Below are positions 13,021-24,670 of a stretch of 64,000 nucleotides of DNA, in pieces (position 1 is the first letter of the stretch; the number at the start of each line of letters is the position of its first letter). Source of the stretch: Ilex aquifolium (taxonomy: Eukaryota > Streptophyta > Magnoliopsida > Aquifoliales > Aquifoliaceae); contig OX637398.1 of NCBI GenBank assembly GCA_951799425.1, positions 17,060,270 to 17,124,269 of the forward strand. The letters are read 5' to 3'. The position numbers were made by a program, and so were the translations under genes. The notes under the pieces are model-generated. The model was not told the DNA's origin. It did not search any database and saw only the letters and a program-made list of their open reading frames with translations.

Positions 13021-13069
13021 GTGGGCTGGGCTGGGCTGGGTTGGGTTGGGTTGGGTTGGATGGGATTTT
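13021..13069 (+). repeat. GGGCT/GGGTT tandem run near the hAT right end
   Basis: About eight consecutive 5-bp units GGGCT, then GGGTT, roughly 100 bp inside the right terminus. Four or more GGG runs are closely spaced, enough for a G-quadruplex on the plus strand (C-rich on the transposase coding strand). Confidence 0.8.
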
Positions 13070-13176
13070 TTTTGGGAGTGGGGGTGGGCTGGTACTTAGT
13101 AATAAATTTTTTTTTTTTTTTTACCCTGGGCTTCAGCCCACCTTAGCCCACTAACAAGTCCGTCCTTGAATCCGAA

Positions 13177-13544
13177 AAGCTTGGCAACCAATTGAGGGCA
13201 ATTGTGTAATCCAGAAGGTTTGTAATAATATTCAGAATTGCCGAGTGGGGCTGTTAAAATGGAGAAAAGAGAGAGTGGGTAATGGAAAAGATAGATTACA
13301 AGGTTTGAAAGCTCAATTGGCATCTCTAAAGGAGGACGTGTTGACAGGGGATAAATATGACATGGCGAGGGAGGTAAAAGAAGAACTGGATGGTCTCTTG
13401 GGTATAGAGGAAGAATATTGGAGACAACAGTCGAGAGTTCAGTTTCATAACGAAGGGATCGTAACACGGCGTTCTTTCTTGCAAGGGCCAATCAGAGCCA
13501 AAAAAGGATCAGGATAAGCATGTTAAGGAATGAAAAGGGAGAAT
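13177..13544 (+). pseudogene. LINE copy A ORF2, middle fragment
   Basis: 368 bp of ORF2 between the hAT element and the solo LTR, matching copy B at 47412-47780. It encodes the linker upstream of the reverse transcriptase (VGNGKDRLQGLKAQLASLKE and EEEYWRQQSRVQ), a conserved region in plant LINE ORF2. Frame interrupted. Confidence 0.8.
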
Positions 13545-14503
13545 TGTAAAATTCAGGTAAATCTGAATTTTTATGAAAAATGACAAACTAGTAATTAGCC
13601 ACTACGATATGGGTTGAAAACTTGAATTTTTCTTGAACTCGGATGACGAAATAGACATCTCCGTTGGATTCGTCTCGCGAAATCTAGTTGCCCAGTCAAT
13701 TTTCGTTGAATTCCGAGATAGTCAGATTTTTCGTGTTTTACGAGACAATCAGGTGTCGCGTGATAAAAATAAACGCGACCGGGAATTAAGTTGCGAAAAG
13801 TGGATAATAATTTAAATTAAGTTCAAATAAAAATATATTGAACTTGAACCGGGACGAGATTTAATTAATTCGGGACGAAATCGGACATAGTAAAGGCGGA
13901 CGTGTGGCGCAACGAGGGCCAAGTATTCAAGGGGTATAAATAGGGGAGAAAAATCAGATTTTCTCCCCATTACCCATCAGATTTTCGTTGGAAAGTGAAG
14001 AAAGAAGGGTTTCTTCAACTTCTCTCTACGATCTACGACTTTCCGTTCATCGAATCACCTTGGGCCAAGAACAAAGATTGTTCTATGCGACGTTGGCTAC
14101 AAAATCATATCAACAATCGAAGGTTTTGACGAAGTCCAAAAGGTGGAATTTTTTAAAATTAAGGGCTAAAGCTTGATTTGGGTTCTTGGAGGCTTTCTAC
14201 CACTTATTTTACGCTTCAAGAGGTAGGGTTACTCTTCTAATTAGGTTTATTTCCAACCTAGGGTTGAAATATGAAATGGTTAGGGTGTTAGAGATGTAAT
14301 CTCATGTATGACACATACTTATTGTAGTTAAAATGTGAAAAATGGGTTTAAGAATGGTTAAGATCAATTCTTGCATGAATTGAGATGTTGAAATTTCTTG
14401 TTAGGTGATTTCATGAGAAATGTGATGAATTGGACATATTATGTGTTTACATGATTTTGTGTCTTGTGGGTGTTTGATAAAATACCTTGAATGAGATAAG
14501 CAT

Positions 14504-17056
14504 TGTGACGCCCCAGAAATCGGGGTCCTTAATTTAATAAAATTCGGGCAGAGTCTCCTTTGTACGGGGAGTTCTACCCAAAACACAACCTGTGCAAGTA
14601 TATTACATTGACCACACCGGATCCATTTATGAATGAATATTGACCACACTAGGTCCATTTATAAGTAACATTGACCACACCGGGTCCAATTATCCATACT
14701 CATATAATAACATGCAATGTTACATTAAAATAGTCCATATGAGTTCGATTACAATTCTTTTATATTTACATGCCAAAATGGGATTTTCACAAAAGTTATA
14801 CAAAATGAGTCATAAAAGCCACAAGTCGGCCTTCTTCACCCTTGAGACTCGAATTGGGAGCCGTCCGCCGGTGTGAACCCCGCACCTGAAATATTTTCCC
14901 ATAAAGGGTGAGCCACGCTCAATAGGATATCTCCTAAAGAGGCTACTCCCCTACCTAAATGCATATGAAATGTTCACATACAACAATCAACCATCCACAA
15001 CAATTCCAATCAAGAATATGCAACTCAATGTTGGGATTTACTATGTCATGCCATGAAATGAGATGAGACTCACTCATGCAACTCAACCCGAGCCCTCACC
15101 GGCTCCCACAACACATGTTATGCCAATGTGTATGAATCCGTCATTTATGTGGCACATCAAATGACATTTATAAATCTAGGGTTTTTCTTGGGGTGGGTAT
15201 TCATGGACTTACACCAAGGGTAACCCAACCCACACAGAATTTATGGACTTTCACCGAGGGTTCCGCGTACACCCACACACTTTATGAACCGAACCAAGGG
15301 AGTGCGTACCCCAACTACCGGGTCTTGCACCCGAGGAATCTTCTAGCCTTTCTTGCTAACCCCAACCCTATTTACCATGCAAATCGTGCGACTTAGTCGG
15401 ATCTTCAATCCAACCTTCCCGAGCCCACCCGTCATTCACCATATGTGGTGTTTAATTACAACCATGCATACACCCCCACTCATGCTCAATGTTCATAAAT
15501 GTGATGCCTCCGTGCATAATGCAATGTAATGTATATTTGCAATACAACAATCATGTCCAATATGTTATAAATGCTATATGGCCCAATTTACCACACATCA
15601 GCATACTTCATGGCAATTTATGTCCCAAGCATGTAATCACCATTATCCATTTCAATGTCAATATATCAATAAACATATATTAACACTTTATACCCAACAA
15701 CAAATCACAAGTATGTATATATATCAACAATTTCTACAACACAATATCCAAGTGTGTTATCACAAAATCATGCTATCAACACACTAAATTCATCAAGGCA
15801 TAACATAAACACATAACATGCCCACAATTCACATAACTCAAGAATCACATTAGGTTAACCTCACATACCCAATTCAAGATGAAATTTATCATATAGCTCA
15901 AGAAATCATATTAAGTGATTTCTACACAACTATGTCAAGATAGAATTTATTCTACCCAATTTTTTTTTTTTTTTATATCCATATATCATAATCTTCAAAG
16001 AAATTATAAAGTAGCAACTTCTAAATGCCAATTCAATTGAGAATTTACTTTACCCAATTTCCATATCCATTTTCTACACTTCAAGTGCCTATAGTTTTTT
16101 CATGAAATTTACCAAAAAATAAATTCTACAACCCGTTTCTTACAAGACTTATTTAGCACATTTCGGTACCCATTTCCCACACTTAATATACACTAGTGGT
16201 AAATTAAACAAGAGAATTTATCTCAAGTCATACTACTCATTCTCAATACTCATTTCGCCAAAACAACAACAATAGGCAAGTGATATATAGTTATAGCCAC
16301 CCACCCATTCTATATAAACATTCTAGGTTGAAAATAAACCTAATTAGGATGAAACCCTACCTCTTGAAGCGTAGAGAACGACCTTGGGAAGCTCTAAGAA
16401 CCCGATTCCCGCTCAAATCTTCACTTTCCTCAAAATTCCGACTTTGGAACTTTGGTGAAATCCCTTCTTTTTGGTATGGATGTGTAGCCCTCGTCGAGGA
16501 GATCGACTTTCATTCTTGGCCCGAGTGGATTCGACCAAAGTTTGGCCCTTGATCGCAAGAGAAAAGCTTGAGAAAACCCTTGTTTTCTATCTTCTTCTTC
16601 CCTTTTCCAACGTCCAGACCAACAGAGAAAATGGGTGGAGAAATCAGATTTTTTTTACCTATTTATACTCCTTATTTACTTGGTCCACAACGCGCCACAC
16701 GGCCCCCTATTTCCGGGTTCGTTTTCATCCCGAAACAATTAAATTTCGCTCCGGTTCAAGTTCAAATATTTTTATTTTAACTTGCTTTAAATTATTTTCT
16801 AAATTTTAAAATTTTATTAAAAAATTCGTTTTTGGGTCACCCGAGACCCGACTGTCTCGTAAAACGCGAAAAATCTGACTATCTCGGAATCCGACAAAAT
16901 TTGCCTGGGTAACTAGATTTTGCAAGAAAAATCCAACGGTGAGATCCGTTTCGTCATCTGAGCTCTAGAAAAATTCAGGTTTACAACTCGTATCGTAGTG
17001 TCAAATTACCGTTTTGCCCATTTTTCATAAAAGTTCAAATTTACCCGGGTTTTACA
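14504..17056 (-). mobile_element. Solo LTR nested inside the LTR 13545-18598
   Basis: Starts TGTGACGCCCCAG, ends CGGGTTTTACA on the plus strand, 2553 bp. Target duplication AGCAT / AACAT (14499-14503 and 17057-17061), one mismatch. Same family as its host LTR but inverted. No internal genes. It is a fossil left by recombination between the two LTRs of a former complete element. Confidence 0.85.
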
Positions 17057-18129
17057 AACATGTTATTTGGGTGAAATTGAAATGACATGTGTTGATGATG
17101 TTGTAAATTGTAATTTTATACTTATGATATAATTGACAATTGGGAATGTTGGTTGAGATGAAATATTATTCATAATGTGCACATGACATATTGAACTTGA
17201 TATTGGAATTGTAATTGTGCATTTACATTTGTATATGCACGGGTAGCATCACATTCGTGGGCATTTGACGTGAGTGTGAGTGTGTGTGCATATTTTTGGA
17301 TCAAACACCATTCTTTGTGGTTGATGCGTAGACTCGGGAAGGTTGGACCTAGGTCCGACTAAGTAGCACGGGTTGCATGGAAAATTTGTGTCGGGTATAG
17401 TAAGAAGGGCTAGACTCTCCCTCGGGAGCAAGACCCGGTTACTAGTTTATACACTTTCGAAGATGAAAGTCAAAACAAGTGTATTAGTGTATGCGGAACC
17501 GGGGGTGGGATACCAAAATCTGTGTCGGTGTGGTGGACCATTGGTGCAAGTCAATGAAATCACCTACCCAAGAAAGACACATGGTTTATTTTATAAATAG
17601 GCATTGGATGTGTAACATCAATGACGAGGACTTGGGATGCCCGAATTCATACGCATGGCACTGTATGTGTGAGTTGCATGTGTGAGTCTCATCTCATAAC
17701 ATGGCATGACATGAAGAATTCCATTATGAATTTCATATTCTTAAATGGATTGTTTGTTGATTATTAAATTGCATGTGAGCATTTCATATGCATCTAGGTT
17801 GGAGAGTAGCCTCTTTAGGAGATACCCTATTGAGCGTGACTCACCGTTTATGGGAACAACATTTCATGTGCGGGACATGCGCCGGTGGATGGCTCTCACT
17901 CGGGCCCTTATTGATAAAGAAATGCCGAGATGTGGCTTTAAATTGTGTTTTTGTAAAACTATTATGTAATTTAGTTTTGGACATATAATAGTATGTAAAG
18001 AACTGTAAAGCAAGCTCACATGAACTATGTTTTGTGTAAAATTCTATGTTGTATGAGTTTGAGTTGATGTTGTATGAGGTTGAAAGTGTTGGAATTGAAA
18101 AAGGATCGAATCAGGGAAAAACTAGGCAC

Positions 18130-18275
18130 TCCTACTGGTAGAACGTCGAGTACCTATCGGTGGAAAAATTCCAATAGGCACTTCTACTGGTAGAACGTCA
18201 AGAATTTGTCGGTAGAAGAATTTCAAAAGGTTTTTCTACCGGTAGAACATAGATTTTTCTACCGGTAGGTCCCTT
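18130..18275. repeat. Cluster of CTACCGGTAG palindromes in the solo LTR
   Basis: Five closely spaced copies of CTACTGGTAG, CTATCGGTGG or CTACCGGTAG, mostly followed by AA, separated by 25-45 bp in the outer solo LTR. Each is a near or perfect palindrome centred on CCGG or a close variant. Function unknown. Confidence 0.75.
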
Positions 18276-18603
18276 TCAGTTTTCAAAAATTTAAGTTGAT
18301 CTTGATGAACTTCTGGGCCTTGAGTCCTTTTGCTTCAAGGGGGTAAATGGAGTAATATTACTAGTAAATTGATGTATATTGGACATTGGAAGGGTCATGT
18401 GATTGAAATGTACACAGGTTATGCGTTTGGGAGTGCCCGGTACAAGGGAGACTCTGTTCAAACGCTGTGTTGTTTATGATCCCGATAAAGGGGATGTTAT
18501 TGACGTGGCATTGGGTTGTGCGGCATTCACGGGTACTTCTGCGGATTGATGGGTAATCAACGAGTTGATAAAGGACCCCCAGTTTTAGGGACGTCACAAG
18601 AAT

Positions 18604-21553
18604 GGTATGAAAGTAGGAAGGATGTGGAAGCGGTGGCAGTGGCATATTTCCAAAAACTGTTTTCCTCAAGTAGACTGCAACAAGAAGAGATAGAAATAGT
18701 GTTGAACAAAGTAGAGCACAAAGTGACGGAGGAGATGAATGCTAGACTACTAGAGAGATTTTGCCTTGATGAGGTATTTCATGCTCTATGCTAGATGTAT
18801 CCCACTAAGTCTCCTGGTCCGGATGGTATGCCCCCTCTCTTTTTTCAAAAGTATTGGAATGTTGTAGGGGCAGATGTCATTTCTTGTGTGTTGATTTTTT
18901 TAAATGGTGGTCGTTTTCTCTCAAAAATTAACTATACCCACATAGTCTTGATTCCGAAATGCCCCAATCTGGAGAGTATGACCCAGTTTTGGCCCCATTA
19001 GTTTGTGTAATATCCTCTATAAATTGGTGGCCAAGGTTTTGTCTAATCGGATTAAATTGATCCTCCCAGCTATTATTTCTGAAAATCAAAGTGAGTTCAT
19101 TCTCGGTAAATTGATAGCGGATAATGTGTTGGTAGCTTTTGAATTAAACCACTACCTGAAATGCAAAAGTTGGGGTAGATCTGGACATATTTCATTGAAG
19201 CTAGATATGAGTAAAACTTATGATAGGGTAGAATGGGGGTTCTTAGAAGGAATTATGGAAAAGTTGGGTTTTGACAATAGGTAGATATCTCTGGTAATGA
19301 AATGTGTATCTACGGTGTCCTTTTCACTTATGCTTAATAATGAGCAAGTTGGATTTTTCTCACCTAAGAGGGGTATCCATCAAGGGGACCCTCTATCACC
19401 TTATTTGTTCATCCTTTGTGCAGAAGGGTTATCAACAATGTTGAATGCAGCAACAAAGGAGGGGAGAATTAACGGTGTCTCAGTTCGAAGAGGGTGCCCA
19501 AAAATTTCTCACTTGTTCTTTACAGATGATGGCCTCCTATATCTAAATGCCATTAACCATGAAACTAGAGCGGTGAAACAGATTCTCTAGACCTATGAAT
19601 TGGCTTTAGGTCAACAAATAAATATTGAGAAGTCGGCCATGATATGTAGCAAGAATACCACTACAGAGAAGGCGGCAGAGATCCAAGGAATTTTAGGTGT
19701 TCATCTTGTCCAGCAACATGAAAAATATTTGGGTCTACCCACCATTGTTGGCAAGTAAAAAAAGAGATTTACAGCAATATTAGGGAGAGAATATGGAGTA
19801 AGTTACAAGGGTGGAAAGGGCAATTTTTATCATCCGCGGGTAAAGAAGTTTTGATTAAAGCTGTGACGCTGTCGATTCCTACTTATGCGATGGGTGTTTT
19901 AAGCTCCCTGATTATCTGTGTGCAAAACTAGAATCCATGACAACTAATTTCTAGTGGGGGCAGCGAAATGGGGAGAGGAAAATCCATTGGGTGAGCTAGA
20001 AGAAAATGTGAAGGAGTAAATTAAGCGAAGGGATGGGTTTTCATGATCTTAAGGCCTTCAACCTTGCTCTTCTGGCTAAGCAAGCATTGGACCAGATTCA
20101 GGATAGACACACTCAGTTGTATAAAGTTATGAGAGCAAGATATTTTCCTTCGTCTACATTCTTGGAGGCTAAGTTAGGCCATCGACCTTCTTTTTCCTAG
20201 CATAGCATCTTTGAAGCTCGTAAGGTCATAGCTGCAGGGTCCAGATGGAAAATAGGAAATGGGAAAAGGATGAAGATTTGGGGAGATAGATGGGTGCCAA
20301 TGCCAAATCATTCTAGAATTGTCACCCCAATGAATGGTTTCACAGAGGAGTCAACCGTGAGCGAACTAATTAATCCTGTGCAGCATAGAAGGAGATCCCT
20401 GTTAGTTGACCAATTTTTTCTTCCCCATGAAGCCTCTGCTATCAAAGCCATACTATTGGGTCATCCCGTAGCGGAAGATACACTAATCTGGAATTATAAT
20501 CAGAGGGGTATATTTACGGTCTAAAGTGCTTACTATGTCACAATGGAGCAAAGTTTGGTTAATGCTCAACAAACTAACCATGCAGCGCCATCAAATGCAG
20601 GAGAAGAGAGTTGGGATTTTTATGGAAGCAAAGGATCCCAAATAAAGTTAAGGTTTTTATTTGGCGGTTGTGTTTGAAGTCTCTGCCTACAAATGAGAAC
20701 TTATGGAGAAGCAAAATCAAACCAAATAATTTGTGTGATGTGTGTAGTAGGGACTCAAGTCTAGTATTCATATTTTAAAAGACTGCTACTGGGCTAATTT
20801 GTCATGGAAATTGAGCTCTCTTCACAAGATTATTCAAAGGTTGGGGATAGTTGCGAAACAATGGATAAGGGATACACACTTGTTTTTGGGGCCTGGTGAG
20901 TTTGCTTTATTTCTTGTTCAGTTTTGGTTGATTTGGAAGCATAGGAATGAGATGGTACATTCGGGGTTATCTAAGAACCCGACAATTATCGTCCAAGAAG
21001 CCAGAGTTTTTTGGAACAATTCCAACACGTTAATGGCATTCAAGGTCCAGCTGCTTCAATTCTTGCATCGTGGAAGCCTCCTAGTGATGGGATAGTTAAG
21101 GTTAATTTTTGTGGTCTTGCGTTTTTGGAAGGGCAGACTATGGGTACTGGTGTTGTGTTAAGGGACAGCATGGGTGTTTTTTTGGTAGGGATGGCTAGAA
21201 AGTATATGCGCAGGAGTGTGGGAGCCATAGCTATGTAAGAAGTAGTAAATTTTGCTCACCTCCATGGGATAGTGTCTATGGTGTTGGAAGGGGATTGCAT
21301 TCATTTTTTGAAGTCTGTTATGGCCATAAGTTCTGATGTACAAAGGGATCACATGGATGCAAATTTGAACAGTGTGAGGCGGGTACTCGAAAGCTTGAGT
21401 TACTACAAAATAACTATGGTCCGGAGGAATGAGAATAGAGTGGCTTCGAACTTGGCTAAATATGTGACGTTCCTTGAGGGTTCTATCATATGGCGAGAAT
21501 GTGCTCCAAATTTTGTAATGCCCTTTCTTTTTTATGATATTCCGTATCAATAA
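18604..21553 (+). pseudogene. LINE copy A ORF2, reverse transcriptase and RNase H part
   Basis: Frames encode the RT palm: YPTKSPGPDGMPPLFFQKYW near 18800, ISLKLDMSKTYDRVEWGF near 19200 (catalytic Asp), GIHQGDPLSPYLFILCAEGL near 19370, and FTDD at 19519-19530 (usually FADD). A zinc-ribbon-like linker follows near 20700, and an RNase H domain from about 21080 (SDGIVKVNFCG) to the stop at 21551-21553. The first RNase H catalytic Asp is Cys here (21110-21112), the same in copy B. AATAAA overlaps the stop codon, leaving a very short 3' UTR. Multiple stops and frame shifts. Confidence 0.9.
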
Positions 21554-21580
21554 AATATTCCGCTTCTATTCAAAAAAAAA

Positions 21581-23345
21581 ATTCAATTTCATCAAATTAA
21601 GATTCAATTTAACAAATTAACAATAAATTAACATTCAATTCATCCAATTAACTTTAAATTCATCAAATTCACACCATATTAACATTCAATTCATATAATT
21701 TATATTTAAATTCATTCAATTAACTCTCAATTCATAAAATTAACATTGAAAATCATCCAATAAAGATTCAATTTAACAAATCAGCACCAAAGTAACATGC
21801 AATTTTCTCCAATAAATATTTAATTTTTTAAATCAGTATCAAATTAACATTCAATTCCTCAAATCAATATTCAATTTCATCTAATAACCATTTAATTCAT
21901 CAACTTAATATTCAAATTCAACTATAAATGTAGCATTCAATCTAATCCAATTAATATTCAATTCATCAAATTAACATTCAACTCATCCAATTTATATTCA
22001 AATTCATTCAATTAACACTCAATTTATCAAATTAACATCGAAAATCATCCAATAAAGATTCAATTTAACAAATCAACATCAAAATAACATGGAATTTAAT
22101 CCAATAAATATTTAATTCATTAAATCAATATCAAATTAATATTCAATTCAACAAATTAACATTCAATTTCATCTACTAAAATTTATCAAATTAACATTCA
22201 AATTTAACTATTTAACACTAAATTCATCAAACTAACATTTAATTTCATCTAATTACTATCCAATTTACCAAATTAACATTCAATTCACCAAACTAACAGC
22301 ATATTAACATTCAATTCATAAAATTTATATTCAAATTAATCCAATTAACATTCAATTCATCAAATTAATATCCAAAATCATTCAATATTGATTCAATTAA
22401 TCAAATCAACAACAAAGTAACATATAATTTCATCCAATTAATATTCAATTCATCCAATTTATGTCAAATGAAAATTCAATTTCATCTAATAAACATTCAA
22501 ATTCAAATATTTAATATTAAATTTATCAAATTAATATTCAATTTCATCCAATTAATAATCAATTCATCAAATTAACACCAAATTAAATTTAATTTATTCA
22601 AATAATATTCAAATTAACACCAAATTAACATTCAAATCATCAAATTAAAGTAAAAAATCATTCAATAAAGATTTAATTTATCAAATCAACACTCAAGTAA
22701 CATAAAATTTTATTCAATAAACATTTAATTCATCAAATCAGCACCAAATTTATATTCAATTCAACAAATTAACATTCAATGTCATCTAATAAAATTTATC
22801 AAATTAACATTGAAATGCAACTATTTAATATTAAATTCATCAAATTAACACCATATTAACATTGAATTCATCAAATTTACTCCATATCAATATTCAATTC
22901 ATACAATTATAGTCAAATTCATCCAATTAATATTCAATTCTTCAAATTAATATCCAAAATCATCCAATAAAGATTCAATTACCAAAATAATATATAATTC
23001 ATCCAATTAATATTCAATTCATCAAATTTATACCAAATGAACATTCATTTTCATCTAATAAACATTCAATTCATTAAATTAACATTCAAATTCAACTATT
23101 TAGTATTAAATTTGTCAAATTAACATTCAATTTTATCTAATTAATATTCAATTTATTAAATTAACACCAAATTAAACTTCAATTTATCAAATTATTATTC
23201 AATTCTTTTAATTAACACCAAATTAACATTCAATTCATCAAATTAAAATAAAAAATCATGCAATAAAGATTCAATAAATTAAATCAACACCAAAGTAACA
23301 TGCAATTTTTTCTAATTAATATTTTATTCATCAATTTTACACCAA
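21581..23345. repeat. G-poor hierarchical satellite, block A3
   Basis: Anchor word (tccaataaagatt and variants) at about 21756, 22048, 22381, 22661, 22963 and 23259, spacings 292, 333, 280, 302 and 296. This gives a unit near 300 bp, itself made of about 20-bp words. Whole lines contain no G on the plus strand. The first 770 bp align with 60855-61629 in copy B. It ends at the body repeat. Confidence 0.88.
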
Positions 23346-24670
23346 ATTAACATCCAAGCAATGGAGAGTTATCACCACCTTCAACAAAATCGAGAGAACA
23401 AAAACTCAGAAACCAAACCAAAGTGATATGTACAGGTAAAGGGAGGGAGGGAAGGCAAAAGAAGTGAAAAAGTGGTTTGGGAGGGAATCGGGGTGGAGGG
23501 AGAGATAAGGTTATTATGGACCACAATTGTCTAGCTGGTATTAGTGTAATTTGAAAATAAAAAAAAATACATAATAGGTGGATGTTAGTATAATTTGAAT
23601 ATACATAATTTATTTAAAAACTTAAGCATGAGCGATCATATTCAAGTTAAGGCTCATTAATATAACTAAATCCATCATCTCCAATGTAGATTTCGGACGA
23701 GAAACTCACAAATATTATACTTAACGGAACTCACAAAAATGATAGGATAAAAGTGTAACTAAAAATTGTTAAATTAGATTAGATATTTATGGTCGGTTCG
23801 TAATTTATTCTTCGCCAAAATTAATTAAGCATTGTTAAATTAGATAATATTTATATATTTATGCTATGTCCTATTTTTTTTTTTTTTTTACTAAACTCAA
23901 AATTGAAAAGTTAGGAGATAAAAGTGTTACTAACATTAAATTAAATTAGGAGTTATGGTCGGTCTTGTTAACTACATTGATTAAGAAGGATTAGATTAAA
24001 ATTTTAGGGGATAAAATGAAAAAAATTAAATATTTTTGGATGAAAATGACAAATTTTGATAGTTAAAAGGATAAAAGTTGATTAATAAATGAGGCCAAGG
24101 CGACCGACTGTAAGCACTAGCGACCCATCCTAATTTCAAGGGTTAATATTATAGTTTTATTCTCTAACTATCACGAAATTTTTGAGTTTAGTCCAAAATT
24201 ATTCAATATTTTTAAATAGTCCCGCTTTTAAGGACCAAATCAATTAAAATTTTATGGGACAAAATTACAATTATTAACCTTTACAAATGTTGTAATTAAC
24301 CACTGTTAAATGTTGTAATATTTATGTATTTATAGTTGATCCTAATTTTTTGTGGTTTTTTTGAGTGACACTCAAAATTGATAAAAGTTAGAGGATAAAA
24401 GTGTTATTAACTTAATTGTAACAAATAAAAAAATTACGACCGATTGTACTATCTCGCGACCGATTGTATTTCGGTAAGGAAAAAGTTGTAACGATTAAAA
24501 ATAAATAAAAAAATTACGATCAGCCGTCCTACTTCGCGACCGCTCGTAATTTGGAAATAAAAAGTTGTAACGAATAAAGAAAAAGAGTTAACAAATTAAA
24601 AATTGTAACAAATAAATAAATTACGACCCATAAAGGTAAATACACTTTTATCCTCTAATTATCACAAAAA
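23346..24670. repeat. Body repeat 1 between satellite blocks
   Basis: Non-coding segment that recurs at 26525-29515: same purine-rich start (ggagagttatcaccacc against ggaggattatcaccacc), same middle (ggataaaagtg words, gaccgactgtaa), same end (cacaaaaattttcaattaaa). On the minus strand the start is a pyrimidine-rich stretch that resembles a promoter or 5' leader, but no protein frame follows. No terminal repeats or target duplication found. Class unknown. Confidence 0.7.
24425..24620. repeat. Tandem units of about 75 bp with CGCGACCG
   Basis: Two full units and a decayed third, each with AAATTACGACCGA-like start, CTTCGCGACCG core, and AAAAAGTTGTAACGA end. The same array occurs in body repeat 2 at about 29246-29455. 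CpG-containing words stand out against the AT-rich surroundings. Confidence 0.7.

Larger units (their letters stand above)
8519..13168 (-). mobile_element. hAT transposon (TTF-zinc-finger/hAT type), nearly intact
   Basis: Ends CAAGGACGGA and TCCGTCCTTG are 10-bp inverted repeats. A perfect 8-bp target duplication AATCCGAA lies at 8511-8518 and 13169-13176, diagnostic for hAT. The empty site is kept in LINE copy B at 47404-47411. It encodes one transposase on the minus strand with a single internal stop. Between the transposase start and the right end are about 2 kb of leader, including an exon-like stretch (12671-12817) and a G-rich run (13021-13069). Length 4650 bp, plausible for an autonomous copy. 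Confidence 0.93.
13545..18598 (+). mobile_element. Solo LTR, gypsy-type, split by a second LTR of the same family
   Basis: Starts TGTAAAATTCAGG, ends GGGACGTCACA, with a perfect 5-bp target duplication AGAAT (13540-13544 and 18599-18603). Without the nested LTR it is about 2.5 kb. The first 200 bp align with the reverse complement of the nested LTR's right end, showing family identity and opposite orientation. The right end aligns with the reverse complement of the left end of the LTR at 808. No internal region remains. LINE copy B has the empty site at 47776-47780. Confidence 0.85.
5953..21580 (+). mobile_element. L1-type LINE, copy A, near full length, split by two insertions
   Basis: Plant L1-clade LINE with ORF1 (zinc knuckle) and ORF2 (endonuclease, reverse transcriptase, RNase H), ending in AATAAA and an A run (21572-21580). 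A 21-bp target duplication lies at 5932-5952 and 21581-21601. Its own sequence is three pieces: 5953-8518, 13177-13544 and 18604-21580, about 5.9 kb in all. A hAT element and a solo LTR occupy the gaps. The reading frames carry many stops, several of them TAG or TGA where relatives have CAG or TGG, a pattern typical of cytosine deamination. It is dead. The homologous copy B lies at 44862-60854. Confidence 0.92.

Noticed and set aside
13096-13491. Minus-strand 131-codon frame
   Set aside because: It crosses the hAT/LINE junction at 13168, so it cannot be an old gene; it is a shadow of LINE ORF2 on the other strand.
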